A stretch of DNA of 64,000 nt from Sporothrix humicola (GCA_021396245.1 WNYE01000020.1:1-64000); one strand, 5' to 3'; positions 1 to 12,819 are shown, counted from the first letter of the stretch. Numbers and translations: made by a program. The notes: generated from the sequence alone by a model not told the origin.

Positions 1-75
<75 letters not shown>
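1..75. repeat. Poly-C homopolymer, 75 nt
   Basis: The window opens with 75 consecutive C residues and then an A-rich tract from position 76. It is not a telomere repeat, because no TTAGGG or CCCTAA unit is present. A pure run of this length is more likely a contig-end or base-calling artefact than real chromosomal sequence, but the sequence alone cannot settle this. Confidence 0.9.
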
Positions 76-76
<1 letters not shown>

Positions 77-3000
77 AAGAAAAAAAAAATGTCCTTTTTT
101 ATGATATGTGTTTTTTGTGGTGTTTTGTTTACTGTTTATGATCAGTTACCTGTGAATCAGTTTGGTTTTCAAGATGTTGATCAACTGGAAAGTTAGAATA
201 TATTTATTTGATATAAAAAACGTGAACAATAATAATAAAGCCAGCGAAATAATAATGCATTCGACTGGTAAAACGCAATGCGAAAACAAGAAAATTATGT
301 GCCCTCCTTTACCATTACCTTATTGCTTCTTTTATGAGCCCTTCACCGACCCGTGCATCACTTGGAACTTCACACCATGGCCTTAATTAAAACGTGTCTC
401 GATGTTGAAACCGAGTTCTGGGTTGACAGACACATTACTGCGTCTTTCTATCGATAGAACAGCAGGCAAGTAAATAATAAAAACAAATAATAAATAAATA
501 ATACGGAGTCCGTGTAGAGTTAATCCTGTAGGACCGGTCATGTCAATTCCGCGACAGCCCATCATTGCCCGTTACAGACAGGTATTGACAGTTCCTGACA
601 GTTCCGTCACAGCAGACCGTTGCATCTCGCACAGAGCTTCCTTGTAGCCTGCGACATTTGACTGCCGGTGCGCATTGTCATTTGTGCAAAAATAAAGCAG
701 CGTGTCCTTGCATCCTCCAGAAATGGGCTGGAAGCGAACAGAAAGACAAAGAGACGGAACATTGGGGCGTAGCACACCGTAATACGACATCAAGTCCACG
801 GTCGCAGAATTCAGTACGACATCCTCGAGGTCCATCGATCCCCTGAAAAGAAAGGAGTCAATTGGTCAAACAGGCATCGACTCGACAAAAAGTGTCAACG
901 GACGGACGGCTGGACTATGTGCCAGGACAACCAGAAAACCAAACTGTGGTACGCCCAACTCTGGTTGAGCAACGCCTGGTTCGAGCAATCCCGGCACATC
1001 GTTTTTCGGGGTTGCGAGACGTCGTCCGAGCAGAAGTCTCCCGTGTCTGTGTGCAATAGTCTTTTTTGCTTTTATTTTTCCAAGAGTCTCTTTCTTTATT
1101 CCCCTCAACTTTTACTCGACTAGGGACAGGCCGCCCGTCCATCCGCCATCGACCATTCATTGACCGTTGACTGTTCACCGCGGCGGGCCCGTCTAACACA
1201 AAGAATGGAAATAGAAACCAGCGTTGCAATCACCCGATGTTGACGGGCAGACGGTGTTCAATTGTCTGCTTTTTTCTCTTGTTTTCTTTGCTCTCATTCG
1301 CGTTCTCAAATCTGCATCCCCATTCCCATCCCATTTTCCCGCGATGCCCGGTCCTTTGATGCACGCTTATTCTTATTTTTGTCCCTACAGCGACGTACAT
1401 ACTCCGTATTCTCCCCATGTTTGCCCCTTGGACGGCCCATGGATTGCATCACTGTGGTTTGTGGTTCGTCTCTTGTCCTTTTATTTTCCTATTTTTATTG
1501 TTTACTTTTTTACACCTTTTTGTACTTTGACATTCCCGAATTGCTTTCTTTTTTCATCACACATTCAAAGCCGGCAGATGCGTGTTTTCCCTCGCATCAC
1601 ATCTCATCTCTGATCTCTCCTTGATGTGCCATCTCAGCCCCAACTTACGACGTCGATCGAGGGGCTATATTAGACGGAAGCGCCCATAGCAGAAAATAGC
1701 ACCAAATGCGAAAAATAAAGGAGCACCGCCGATCGTGTCAATGCGTTCTGTGAGATGCCCTGTGAGATTGATTTCTTTGCCATTCATGTTGCGTGCTATG
1801 CTATTAAACCTCGTAGCGTGATATAATAATAGAATTGTGTTAAGATAAAAGGGCCTGATATGTCTGTTTGCTGCATACACAGTACGGAGGACTTGAACAA
1901 GAATCTTGAATTTTTGGTAGCGCTTTGGAGACAGTAAGACGGTGACTGGTACACTGAGCGTCTTTTGAATATTAAATATAGAATAAGGGAAGTAGGATAC
2001 ATGTAAGAAATGCCAAAGACTCGTCCACGGCACGGCACACTGCCATCGCGGCAAGTCAAGCAGCGGCAGAGAACACGAACAGATGTTAACTGTTAAAGAG
2101 AAGCTCTCGAAGAAGACGAGAGGAGAAAAAAAGGATGATAAAAGAGAGCCCAAAAAATAATCATAAAACCAAAACCGAACCATACGCTCGAGACTCCCGT
2201 TTGTTTTCTCAAAATTAAAGGGGCCTGCAATGCCGGCCGATCTTCTAGGCGATCCTCCCTCCCTGCCGTGCTGCGAGGAACCTGCAAAAAAGGACCGTGT
2301 TGAATCCAGAAGAAGGGAGCTGCAGGACCCAAGAAAAGGAAAATAAAGAGATGGAAAATAGGCATGGAAAAGTCCTGCCCATGCGCCAATCCGTAAACAA
2401 CGTCCAAGACATGACTTTCCCGACATGAACATCCCCTTCCAAAGGGCCCTTCTGTCTGGATCCCGCCGAGTCTTGGTTGTTTACTCCATATTTCTAGATA
2501 TTAAATGCACCATTGAAATATATAGTATGTACAAAATATACAGAATATAAGAATCAGAATATGCACTCTATCCCCTCCCAGTTCCCTGATCGACGCCTTA
2601 ATCAAAACAGTTCGCATAGGCGGTTTATGATCATATATGTGCTATATTTTCCTGTCCCATTCCCTGCCTTTTCTTCCCTTCCCGACATCTTTAACCTCGT
2701 GTCTTCCAACACCAATACCGCAGGCTAAATCGTAAGCGAAATTCGTCTGGGCCTGCCATGCGGGCGCGGCTGGTCAAGCGTCTCGTGGTCAACGCGGCAA
2801 AGACAGGCAGAATGGGGAAATAAAAGGAAATATAAGATTGAAGACATGGGAAGGAAAAGGAAAGGAAAGAAGAGACAGCAAGACAAGGAAGGGGATAAGG
2901 ATTGGATGAAATAAAAGAAAAAGAAAATAAAAAATGCCGCCACGTGCCTTCTTACCCGTCTCACCGTGCCTTCCCAAGGACGTTGTATGGCGATACAGCG

Positions 3001-5487
3001 CGCCTCTTTTGCTTCATCTCTTTATTTTTGATTATTTTGACTTGTCTTTATTATTTTGATTGTCATGGTGGTTTGTTTACCAGGAAACCCGACCATTCTT
3101 GGGATGTGAAGGAACGCAATCTACTTTATTTCGTCCCTTGGGATTTGAATTTCGACAGATGCTCATATATGTAAACAAATGCACTCTCGCTACATGAAGG
3201 CCTACGTCAGTCGGACACCGTGCCGTGGTAAAGCTGAAGGAAATGTGCCGTGGCGAGGCAGTGCTCAAGTCTGAATTCTCCGTTGTTCTCCGTTGTTCTC
3301 CGTTGTTGGTGAATTATTCAACGTTTTCTTTTCCCTTAAAAATCAAACAGAACAGTAACTCATCATATCTGTTCTTTCCACAGCCTTGAGAAAGTTCGAG
3401 CATATATAATTTTCTATACAAAAGGAGTACTCCATACCATGGGATAATATCACTTCACGATCATTATTCGCCTCCACACGTGTCCCAAAGTTCCCGTCTT
3501 TCCTCTCCACGCCATACCACTCATATTAACAGAGGGCTGGCGGCTCAGCGTTCCGGGACGGCCAGGGTTCAGGGGGTTTGGAAATAGAGTAATCTCTCCG
3601 GCAAACAGGCTGTGATCGATTTACCAAGTACGGTTGAGAAAGGAGAAGGGGATGGAAATATGAAGAAAACCATGAGATAGAGACAGAAATAGTTTATCGT
3701 GAGAACATGTTATATTTATTCGAATACTTTGATCTTAAGTACGATGGTAAGGATTTTGTTGATATTGTCGTTGTTGTTATCATTCTTTTTGGTGACCGTC
3801 AAGGATTATTTTCCATTTTTTAAACGAGAATCATACTAAAAGAAAAACGATAAAAAGTATAACGATGAAAAACAATGGCAATTAAAATCTGCAGTACAAT
3901 TCTAGCCCCTTTGACACTGCTAATTCGATGGAAGAACCAGACGCCTCGACAGAAAACATCCGAAATGAGCACACTTCCCCAACGACACTCGTTCCAGACA
4001 TGCTTGACACAGGGGGCCACTGCCGTTGCATTTGCAGCATTTTCTGCATTTGCAGCAGCATTTTCCGTTGCCTGCCGTGAGGTGAGGCGGGACGACAACC
4101 AGGGCATTCGATACAGGCTATGGGAGACCAAAGACACCTTCCAAAGAAGGACACGGTCAACAGATAAAAAGGAACAGGAAGGGGAAAAAATGTGTGCAAG
4201 GCAGTTTGCCCTCCAGGGTGCACAAAATTATAATTGTTGCATTTGTTAAAGAGGCACAAGGCCAGGCAGACAAACGCCGGCAAAGCATTCTGCAAATCCC
4301 ACAGGCGGAAAGGGACATTTCTTTGCCGCGAAGGGGGGCGGCAAGCGCCTCTTTCTTCCCTCTGTGTTGCCCTCTTCTCTTACTCCGTGCTTGTCGTGCA
4401 TTTCCATCGAGCCGGAGGCAACACACCCCTTTTGATGATGAGCAAATCATAATCGTAGAATGGGTAAAGCACAAGAGGAAAAATCAAAACCAACAGACAG
4501 AGAGACAGACAAGAAAATGTCTCGTTTGAATTTGTTGTCTCGTTGACACTCGTTCATCGCCTTCTTCTGTCAATGGCCCTTGCTTGTACCGCTTTCTGCG
4601 ACATCTGGGCTGTCTCTGATCGTCACAGCGACACTGGGTCGGACTTTGCTTCGGGACCGAAGGCCAGCACAAAAGAGGCCAGGAGGCCAGATGGACCTTG
4701 CGGGACAGCTTTTGTGTCTTTTTTTTTGTTCTCTTTCCTCCCTTTTCACCCCTTTTCGCATGCGACAGGATCTCCCACCGTGACCGAGTCTTATTTCAGG
4801 GGGCCCTAGTCCACACCTACTACAAGGCTGACCACGGAAGACTCCGTTCAGGGAATGGGATGGGCCGTTGAGTTTGTGAGTCTAGGTCATGGACAGGCCA
4901 TGGCGTTGAGTGTTGAGGCCAGACTACAGTGAGCTGTGTCAGCAAGATGGTGTCAGTGAACCTCAACCAGTGTTGGTGATGATATGGATGCCAACTTCTT
5001 GGATGTGAGAAAGTGTCATTACGGTGAATAGGGTAAAAGAAAGCAACAAATAGGATAAATAATGATACATAAACAAATAAAGAGCGGTGTTGGTGAGGCA
5101 GAATGATGGTAAAACAGTTGGATGGAATTAACTGGGAAGAAAGGTTAATTGATGGCATTTAACAACCAGCTTGCGAGACAGTTGGAGGGTTTAAGAGATT
5201 CTGGCACTGGCTGAACACTCGAGCGTGGTGTCAATATCGTATGTGATGATATTGATACTGGTGGTAAAGAAGAAGAGATGAGATGATGTGCAATAGATCA
5301 AGAAGATTATAAATCAAAATAAATATGAATAAATAAATCAAACAAAATATGAGTATGCCTTGTGCGATACGATGACAATAGCAAGCAATGTAAACAAATG
5401 CAATCCTTTTGTGCTCCAATAAACCAATACGCCTTTTTATATATACCACACTTTGCTTTTCAACCCATTTGAGCGGCCGCCGTTCGA
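76..5487. other. Intergenic region without a supported gene
   Basis: About 5.4 kb in which all open frames are short (mostly under 130 codons; the longest is 255), overlap on both strands and match no family I recognise. It holds A/T-rich and pyrimidine-rich tracts, a 3 x 10-bp tandem repeat at 3278-3307, a TTTGCAGCA-type imperfect repeat near 4027-4070, and one copy of the 9-mer TACTCCGTA at 1400-1408. The right end is the 3' flank of the minus-strand gene ending at 5488. I see no tRNA or rRNA. Confidence 0.6.
3278..3307. repeat. Tandem repeat, 3 x 10 bp (CTCCGTTGTT)
   Basis: Three perfect head-to-tail copies of CTCCGTTGTT fill these 30 bases. It is intergenic and looks like a simple minisatellite seed with no evident function. 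Confidence 0.9.
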
Positions 5488-8400
5488 TTACTCTGCGCCG
5501 GCCATGGTGACATCCTCGATCTCGCCAGTAATGGGCCCGCCCGGCATCTGTAGTGCATCCATCTCCTGTAGCGTGTAGTCAACTAGGTAGCTCTCGTCGA
5601 GCAGCTCGGCCATGCGGCGGTAGTGGCGCTCGGTATAGGCCAGCAGGGCGTCCAGGACGTCCTTGATGTTGGCGCCGCGGATGTTCTTGCTGACGCCGCC
5701 GGCGCTAATATCGTCGACGACAGGCTCGCCACCCTCGGAAGGCTTGTTGTGACGGCGACGGGCAAGGCCGGCAAGGCGAGTGGCCGGGTAGCTGTGCACA
5801 ATCGAAGCGAGCACACGCTGGGCCACAGTGGCGGTGCGGCCGTTGGTGTTCCAGTCACGGACACGCAGAAGCAGCAAGTACATCTGGTCGTCGGTCAGCG
5901 AGGCAAGGGCAGCATCAACGCCCGGGTTGGCACCGTATTCGCCGACCTGCGAGAGAACAGAGAGCAGGCGGCCAGGCTGGTTGAGCTGCAGAGCGAGCGT
6001 GAGGGCTTCACGGTAAGCACCACGGCGCATGTGGTTGGAGAGCTGCTGCTCCTGCTCGACACGCTCCTTGGCTGCCTCCGCAGCGGCAGCAACAGTCGAG
6101 GCAGTGGTATCACGCCAGAACGAGATGGTGGCATCGCCGCCGCCGGACACAAACATGCGCGGGAGGCGCTTCTTCGACGACGACTCGGCAGTTGGTGCCG
6201 GTTTCCGGACGGCCAGAGCCCAGACGCGGTCCTCGTGGTTGTCGAGCGTGCAAGCAGCCTCGCCAGACGCAGCATCCCACACCTTGACGAGACCATCACC
6301 GCCGGCACTGGCAAAGAGCACAGGCGCCGGGCCACGGTTGGCGGAGGCGTTGCGGCGCGAGGGCCGCTCTTCGTCGTCAAGATCCATGTACTCATCGTCC
6401 TCGTCGTTTTCCTCGTCGGCATCCTCGTCTTCATTGCCATCCTTGTCCTTGTCGGAATCGGGAGCATTGCCCAGCCAGGCCACCTTGAGAACACTGTTCG
6501 TGTGACCCTCAAAGGTTCGCAGGCAAGAGTAGTCTGCCAGACTCCACAGCTTGACCGTCTTGTCACCACTACCCGTCAGCACGAAGCCACGGCTACCACC
6601 AGCAACAGTGCCCGTATCGCTCGTCAGAGAAGGTGTGTGAAGGGGTGCAAACTTGACAGACCACACACCGCGACGGTGGCCACGCAGAATACCCTGCACC
6701 TCACCCTCGCGCACTGACCAGATCTTGACAGTACGGTCCTGCGACGACGAAGCAAACAGCTGGCCAGCGGCATCAACATCCAGAGCATTAATGTCCTTGT
6801 CGTGGGCCTTGCGCGTGAAGAGAGCACGCTGTTGGGCTGACGACGCAGTCGGTGCCTGGCGCGGGATGTCCCAGCGCTTGACCGTCAGATCCTGCGAGCC
6901 GGTGACCAAGAAAGTGGGAGGGTTGTTGAGCGGGTCTTCGAAAGCGGGAGTGCCAGGCTCGGGGACGGCCTTGGGAAGTGCGACAGCACCAACAGACTCG
7001 GCGTGGCCGGCAAAAACGGCGTAGCAGCTGTACTCTTTGTTGCCGCCAGCAGCGACAGCCGTCTGGTCGACACGCCACAGCCGCGCGCTGTTGTCCTTGG
7101 CACCGGTAGCCACCCAGTGGCCAGACCAGTCAACGTCGAGCGTGACGACTATGTCTGTGTGGCCCTTGAGCAGGGCAACGTCCTGGCCAAAGTAGGCGCC
7201 GTTGGGGGTCGAAGAAGCAGAGGGGTCGGCCACCGAGACAATGCGCACGTCCTCCGAGTTGGTGCCCAGAGCAAGAAGCGACTGATCGGGAAGCAGGTAG
7301 GCCAGGTCGATGACGTCGTCGTGTGTGCCGGAAATGCGCCGAGACGCCTCGAGGGGTGAAAGGCCGCTGCCCGCCTTGGCCTCGCGAGCAAATGCCTGGA
7401 GGAGCTCGCTCGGCGATGACACAGGGTAGAGAGCGAGCGTCTGGTCCATCTGAACGCACAGCAAAGTCGACTGAGCAGGACGGAAGAGAGCAGCAATAAT
7501 CGACTCTTCGTCTGACCGGGCCGTCTGCTCGGTCGTAATCTCGCGACCCGTGCGTGTCTCCCAGAGCCGGACACAGCCGTTGGCGCCCGCCGAGTAGGTG
7601 ACAGCGCCGTTTTCTGAGTCCTCCTTGGGGCGGCCCGAGATGAAACCAGCAGCCTCAATCAGCTCAAAAGTCGGCACCACGCGCCGCTGCGTCCACGTCT
7701 TCGCGTCCCACCAGATAATGGTCTTGTCGCGGCCAGCCGTCACAAAGACGTTCTGCACAGGCGAGTAGTCGATGGCCTGGACATCCGAAACGTGAGCGTC
7801 GAGGTTGGCCACGACAGCGCGCTTATGGAGGTCCCAAACGCGCACTTTGCCGTCTTGGCTGCCCGATGCCAGCCGGAAGCGGGTCGACGTCTGGTCCACG
7901 GCCGTGCTGTCGCCCTGTGATTGTGCCTCGATTTGCTGCTTCTTGTTCTTTTTGCTCTTCTTGCTGCCCTCCTGCTGTGTCGTCTCGAGACCGCCTGATG
8001 TCGCCGCAACTTCAAAGAAATGCAGAGCCGAAACGAGGACGCTGGGACCGCGGAACGTGTGCGTCACAAAACCGCCGCGAATGTCCCACACCTTGATGTT
8101 GCCGTCGGCGGCACCTGTGGCCAAGAGCGTGCTCGTGCGGTCTACCGCCAAAACAACAGCCGGCGTTGCGTGTGGTTTCAGTGTGCGAAGGAGAGTCGGC
8201 TCGACAGTGTCTAGATCTTCGGTCACGTTCAGGGCGTAGATGCGCATGGCCAGAGACCGCGAGCACACAACGAGGTGGGATGCCGAAGGTGTCACTGGGC
8301 GGTTAGTATGCTTTCAAAAATGGCTGTACCTGGCAAAAGAACATGACTCTTCACCTACATATTAATGTCGAGATTGGCTCGCCGTCCTGAATCCAATGTT

Positions 8401-8640
8401 AGCAGTCGTCCTTTAAGTCTTCTCCCATGCCAATTGCAATTGAACCACCCCAGGCATACGTACACCCTCAATGCGAGCCAACTGCTTTCCCGTCGCCAGA
8501 TCTGTGAGAACGGCATCTTCGCCGAGAGTCGTCGCCAGAATCCGAGAGCCGTTGTCGAGGGCCACCGAGCCGCCCGTGTAGATTGGCCGAATGACCTGGT
8601 CGACCTCAAAGGTCGTCTTGTATGCGAGCTTAGTCGCCAT
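5488..8640 (-). CDS. UTP13: U3 snoRNP / SSU processome WD40 protein Utp13
   Basis: WD40 scaffold of the small-subunit processome (UTP-B module), acting in nucleolar 18S rRNA maturation. The model has three exons on the minus strand: 8464-8640, a 28-nt microexon 8359-8386, and 5488-8294. Together they give 1003 aa. Introns are 8387-8463 (donor GTACGT) and 8295-8358 (donor GTAGGT, branch ACTAAC). Reading across the splices gives ...RIEG-DGEPISTLI-LTPSASHL..., the order expected at the start of the first propeller. WD-type repeats ending in WD, WR or WS dipeptides (such as VWDIRGG, VWDLHKR, IWSVREG, LWSLADY, VWDAASG) run through most of the protein. The C-terminus (LALQLNQPGRLLSVL and following) matches the Utp13 domain. 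An Asp/Glu-rich insertion separates two late repeats. Yeast Utp13 is about 817 aa, so this copy is enlarged by insertions. It diverges from the gene starting at 9159. Confidence 0.93.
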
Positions 8641-9158
8641 GTTGGGCGAGAGTGTGGAGAGAGGGCGGAGGAGGTGTTAAGAGTATCGTGAGGCTTGTTC
8701 GGGGGCGTCACGGTGCTCGTCAGTTCTGTTGTTGTTGGAAGTGAGCACTTTCCCAGATTTTCTGGTAGACTTTTTAGGTCGACTTTTTCTGCCGTCCTTT
8801 GCTCTTTCCTGCCTTTCGCTGTTGCCCTCTGGATGCTCCAAACTTTTTTTTGCGATAAGAAATAAAGTTATCTTAGCGGGAAAGTGCACTGTGTTGACTC
8901 ACAGTGTCGTTATGGCCCACACGGTGCCAACTGCGCCTTGCGCCTGCCCCAAGCTCAAGCGCGTTCCTGCCTGAAGCTCCCCTGTAACACAACACACATG
9001 ACAAGAAGTTAGCCTCGTCTCCCCTCAAAATGATCTCTCTTTAACAAAGTCTATGGTGATACAACGTTTGCACTTCGCCTTTTCTTCCCGCTTTCCATTC
9101 CCGAACCACGTCTCCTCATGTCGCGCACGGCATGTGAACAGTGCACACCTTTTCAAGA
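8641..9158. promoter_or_regulatory. Divergent promoter region, UTP13 / 9159 gene
   Basis: 518 bp separates two outward-facing start codons, so it must carry both 5' leaders and promoters. Pyrimidine-rich stretches are visible. No specific factor site was identified. Confidence 0.5.
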
Positions 9159-11351
9159 ATGACGAGGCTCGGTCCGTTGACGTCGCAGGCGCTGGTAAGT
9201 AAGGCGGTCGCATCAGCCTCGTCTCCCTTCTCTCTCCCCTCTCGATTCTCTCAGTCTTTATTGCTGTCTCACAGTTCACTAACTCGTCGCCTCCCCTCTC
9301 CAGGGCCGCTCCCCATACGATAATCTCGTAGTGGGCGATGGAGAGGCTGACCCACGCGAACCTCCGCAGGAGTACGATGAGCGTGGCCGGCCGATCAATC
9401 TCGAGACTAAGCGTATCAATCGTAACATCGTCCGGTCGCACAATGAAGTTATGCAAGTCATCGGCGTTGCCGAGCCTGACAGTCTCATGACGGCCGAGTC
9501 CGAATCAGAAAGCCAAGTTGTGCAGCAGCACTACGAAGACATGGTCGGCCGCAAGCTTTGGGACCCGGCTCGCATTCTGGGAGCCGTTGGCGTCTGGGGC
9601 GCAGAGCCGCTTAGACAGCGTGCTTTAGTAAGTTGGAGAAAATGCAGTCTTATGTTTTTGTACTATGGCCCGGAGTCCCGTTACTGACAACCCAGCTCTA
9701 CAAACGGTTTTCTGAGTACCCGCCCTGGCAAAACTTCCGCAAGGACTACGGGCTTAGGCCGGTCTTCGAGCTCTTTGTAACTGGATTTCCGGCGACCTTT
9801 GTTGACGGGTTCTTGCGCAATGTGGAAGAGAAACGTGGATATATTCCCGGAAGTCCATGGTCAGTGCACCCGGGTGGCTGCGTTTGTTGTTGCGGACACC
9901 CTTCCCCAGACTATTGATGTGATGAAGCTCGTTTGCTGTTCCGTTTGCATCATTGCTGACTCCCCTCCCCCTCTCACAACAGGAAGCATATGGCCATTAA
10001 ATATGTCCGGCTGCATCTCCAGTACTTTACATGCCTTCAGAGGCTCTCCATCGTCCCCGCCACATTCCCCTGGCTTCCAGGACCGCTCTTCTTTATCCCC
10101 TTCTCCGGCGAGTCGCCCATTGCACCCCTGCCGCCTCTCCCCACATCGTTTTCCATTGGCGGCGCGGCAGAGTGGCTCGTAGGCGCAACGCTCTGCTTCG
10201 CGCCCCTTGCCGTTTTCTACGGCTACAGTCGACTGCGCGAATGGCTCACGTTCTCTCTTGACTACGCCATCTACGACACTCTGGATGTGCCCTCCAATCC
10301 GCCTTTGCAGCGGCCGGTCCACGTGTATCACCCGTTGACGGGCGAGCCCCGCTACGCAGGTCTCCCCGCTGTGGTCCTCCCGTCGCCGCCGGGACCAATG
10401 CCCACTACAACCCATCGGGAGCGACCGGCTGTCCCGCCACCGCCGCCAGACAGCCAGCGACTCTTGAGTGAGGGGGACGAGCAAACCGACTCTGGTCGAC
10501 GCAACGCCATCGACGGCACCCAGGAGGAGCTAGAGGCCGATGCCGAGCACGAGCCGACGAGTGGTGAGCCTTCCGGGTCGTCGGAAGTGACACCGACTCA
10601 GCCGCAGCACCAGCACCGGACCTCGACAACACCTCAGCCTGGCTCTCCTACCGAGACGCACCATGCCCTTCAGCGACGCAACACCGTCTCGAGTGCCGGT
10701 GGTGGCGGCGACGGTTATGCCAGTGAAGAAGAAGAGTTTGAGCTCAGCGCGACTCTCATCAGCTTCGACGTTGAGGCCGGCTCGGCAGGCGATGCGCCGA
10801 ATAATCCGTGGTCAGCCGAGCTCCGTCAAAGCGCTGCTGTCAGTATTGCCTACGAGCCCGAGGGCTTTGGCCACGACGGCGGCGTCAATGCAGCACATGG
10901 CACGTATCATAGAGGGGTGTTCTATCCGACCAGCAACGCGCCATTCCAGTCGGACACGATGCTCTCGCGGCTGCCAGCCACTGTCTTTGCAGCTAGTGCT
11001 GCATCGCTGTGTGCGAAGTTGACGCTGGTCGACTGCGAGTCGGCCGTTGTGCGCATTCTGGCCCGCACCTATCGCATGCAGCACAACGAGCCCACGTCCG
11101 ACCTCCACGGTCTTAGTATGGTGCCGTTCCCCTTTATGCCCAACGGCATGCTCTCGCTCAACGCAATGTGCCACTATGCCATGGCCGTCCTGATGGAGGC
11201 CACTGTCAAGTCGGCCGGTGTCCTAGCTACCCTTGGAGTCTCGTATCTCTACCGCGGCAGCAAGCAGGGTTGGAGTTTTTACCGTGTGTGTCGGGAGAAG
11301 CTCAATGTTGCTGCGAATCTCCCAGCTGTTGATTTTTGGACATCCACGTAA
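9159..11351 (+). CDS. Unrecognised fungal protein, putative membrane protein
   Basis: Not recognised. Four exons, 9159-9194, 9304-9627, 9696-9859 and 9983-11351, splice in frame to 630 aa. Donors are GTAAGT, GTAAGT and GTCAGT, and acceptors are CCAG, CCAG and ACAG. The tiny first exon encodes 12 residues. The N-terminal third is charged and looks conserved in style (for example NLETKRINRNIVRSHNEVM and LWDPARILGAVGVWG). Hydrophobic stretches that could be membrane segments lie at about residues 190-215, 237-258, 509-521 and 564-600. Residues about 280-500 are a Pro/Ser/Gln/Glu-rich low-complexity linker. The three splices join blocks of consistent character, so the model is good even though the function is not known. 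The 3' end faces MHF1. Confidence 0.78.
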
Positions 11352-11692
11352 GGGAATGTCGGGAGGCTTGAAGGGGCAGGATTGAACAAGATATTTCGTA
11401 AGAGGGAACCGCGAAGATTGTATATTATGATTTCATTTATGGGCGTTGGAGGTTTTGCACACAGCGCAGGGACAAACATCGGAACAAGTCTGACGGACTC
11501 ATGTTTATCACGATTTTAGCATAGTTATGTCGCATATCGACTTTAGGACACCGCATTGAGGTAATTTCTTTATATTTCAAACGTGGTAAGAAACAAGATT
11601 AAGTGTTCATGGTCTCGTCACGCTGCCCCTTTTTGATTCCAGGACAGCGGCATTGTATCGTACAGTCTTTATTTCCCCAGCACGCCAGGTCC
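11352..11692. other. Convergent 3' intergenic segment
   Basis: 341 bp between two converging genes, so it should hold both 3' UTRs and polyadenylation sites. Nothing else was seen. Confidence 0.5.
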
Positions 11693-12079
11693 TCATGCCC
11701 GCTTTTTGCCTTTCTTTCCCGTCGATACGCGCGCTGCCTTTCGCTCGTCGACCTGTTCTTTGAGGATATCGTGAAGGTCCTCGTTTCGCCGCGCCAGCAG
11801 CAGAACATCGTCTGTCGTGATGGTCGAGCGTCCCGCGTGCCGACTGAAGCTCTCTAGGTCGATGGCGACTGACTCGATCTGTGTCCACACCATGTCGGCA
11901 AGCGCGCCGATAAACTGAGGCGTGGCGTTGCGGTTCTGTTTGATGGACTCCTGGTCGACGAGGTCGCTGACCGCAGACCAGAGAGCGGATTTGAGCTGTT
12001 CGTTAGTGGGAGCGATAAAATAAGATATTTTCTCAACAAGACGCTGGGAACCTACCTCAATCTCGTCTTGGTTGGCCAT
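11693..12079 (-). CDS. MHF1: Histone-fold protein MHF1 / CENP-S
   Basis: Small histone-fold protein that in other eukaryotes pairs with MHF2/CENP-X. It binds FANCM/Mph1-type helicases at stalled forks and is part of the kinetochore CENP-T-W-S-X complex. The region reads as one 128-codon frame. However, positions 11996-12055 look like a 60-nt intron: donor GTAGGT, branch ACTAAC, acceptor CAG, with no stop codon and a length divisible by three. Removing it gives 108 aa starting MANQDEIE-LKSALWSAVSD, which fits the family's short N-terminus. Retaining it adds 20 unrelated residues. The histone fold covers LKSALW through the DVLLLARRNEDLHDIL helix, and a Lys-rich tail ends the protein. The exons are 12056-12079 and 11693-11995. 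Confidence 0.88.
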   Translation of the reverse strand: MANQDEIEVGSQRLVEKISYFIAPTNEQLKSALWSAVSDLVDQESIKQNRNATPQFIGALADMVWTQIESVAIDLESFSRHAGRSTITTDDVLLLARRNEDLHDILKEQVDERKAARVSTGKKGKKRA

Positions 12080-12819
12080 TTTGTCTTTTGTCGTTGCTCA
12101 GCCTTTCGTTTTGCTTGTTGGCGATGTTCAAGTGACGCGCTTTCGTAGTGGGGAAGACGCGACAGCCTTGTCACTAAGTGTGGTCTGTTATTAACCACTG
12201 GAAATGGCTTGTCTTCCGTCAAGTAGGCGAGGCCCGCTGGTGGCATTATGGAAGCGGACCCGCCTGCCCAAAGCGGCAACTGCCAGGAAGCATTCTCGTC
12301 GTTTGCTGGCCATTTTGCTTGCGGCTTTTAGCGTAGTGGCGATCCCAACTGGCCGGCCGACCCGAACAAACCCACATAAAATTCGCAAACTGCGCTGTAA
12401 ACCGACAAAATGACAGCCAATAGCAGCGAGAGACAGGCCAATTACAGCGCGGAGAGGCGCGCGGGATAAACTTTCTCAACTAACAATCGCGCATTAGCAA
12501 TTACGCATTTGATATTTTTTTTCTCTTCCATCTCGTCTCGCGATATTCTTTCTTCCACCTTCCATCGCGACATTTCCGGCACGCGAACACAACTCTCCCC
12601 AACGATATCTTCTGGGTCTTTTGTCCTTTCCTTTTGTCCTCCTTTTTGGATTTCGTCTTTCCTTTTTGTTCCGACGACCCTTGCAACGCTTTGGAGCCAT
12701 CCCTTTTTGGCTTTTCTTTCTTCTTCTTTCGTCGACGACGCGATCCTCATAAACGTCCGCCATCCTTTCTGTTCCATCTTCGATCCTCAAACCTACGTCC
12801 TACCTTCCCTACCGACAGA
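12080..12819. promoter_or_regulatory. Divergent promoter region, MHF1 / PGA2
   Basis: 740 bp between outward-facing genes. The last 280 bp before PGA2 is strongly T/C-rich on the plus strand, which is common in 5' leaders of filamentous ascomycetes. No specific element was identified. Confidence 0.5.

Noticed and set aside
1..75. Telomere at the window start
   Set aside because: Poly-C has no TTAGGG/CCCTAA periodicity and no subtelomeric repeats follow.
5623..6717. 364-codon frame on the plus strand
   Set aside because: It is antisense to the WD40 region of UTP13 and is kept open by high GC content. Its translation has no family features.
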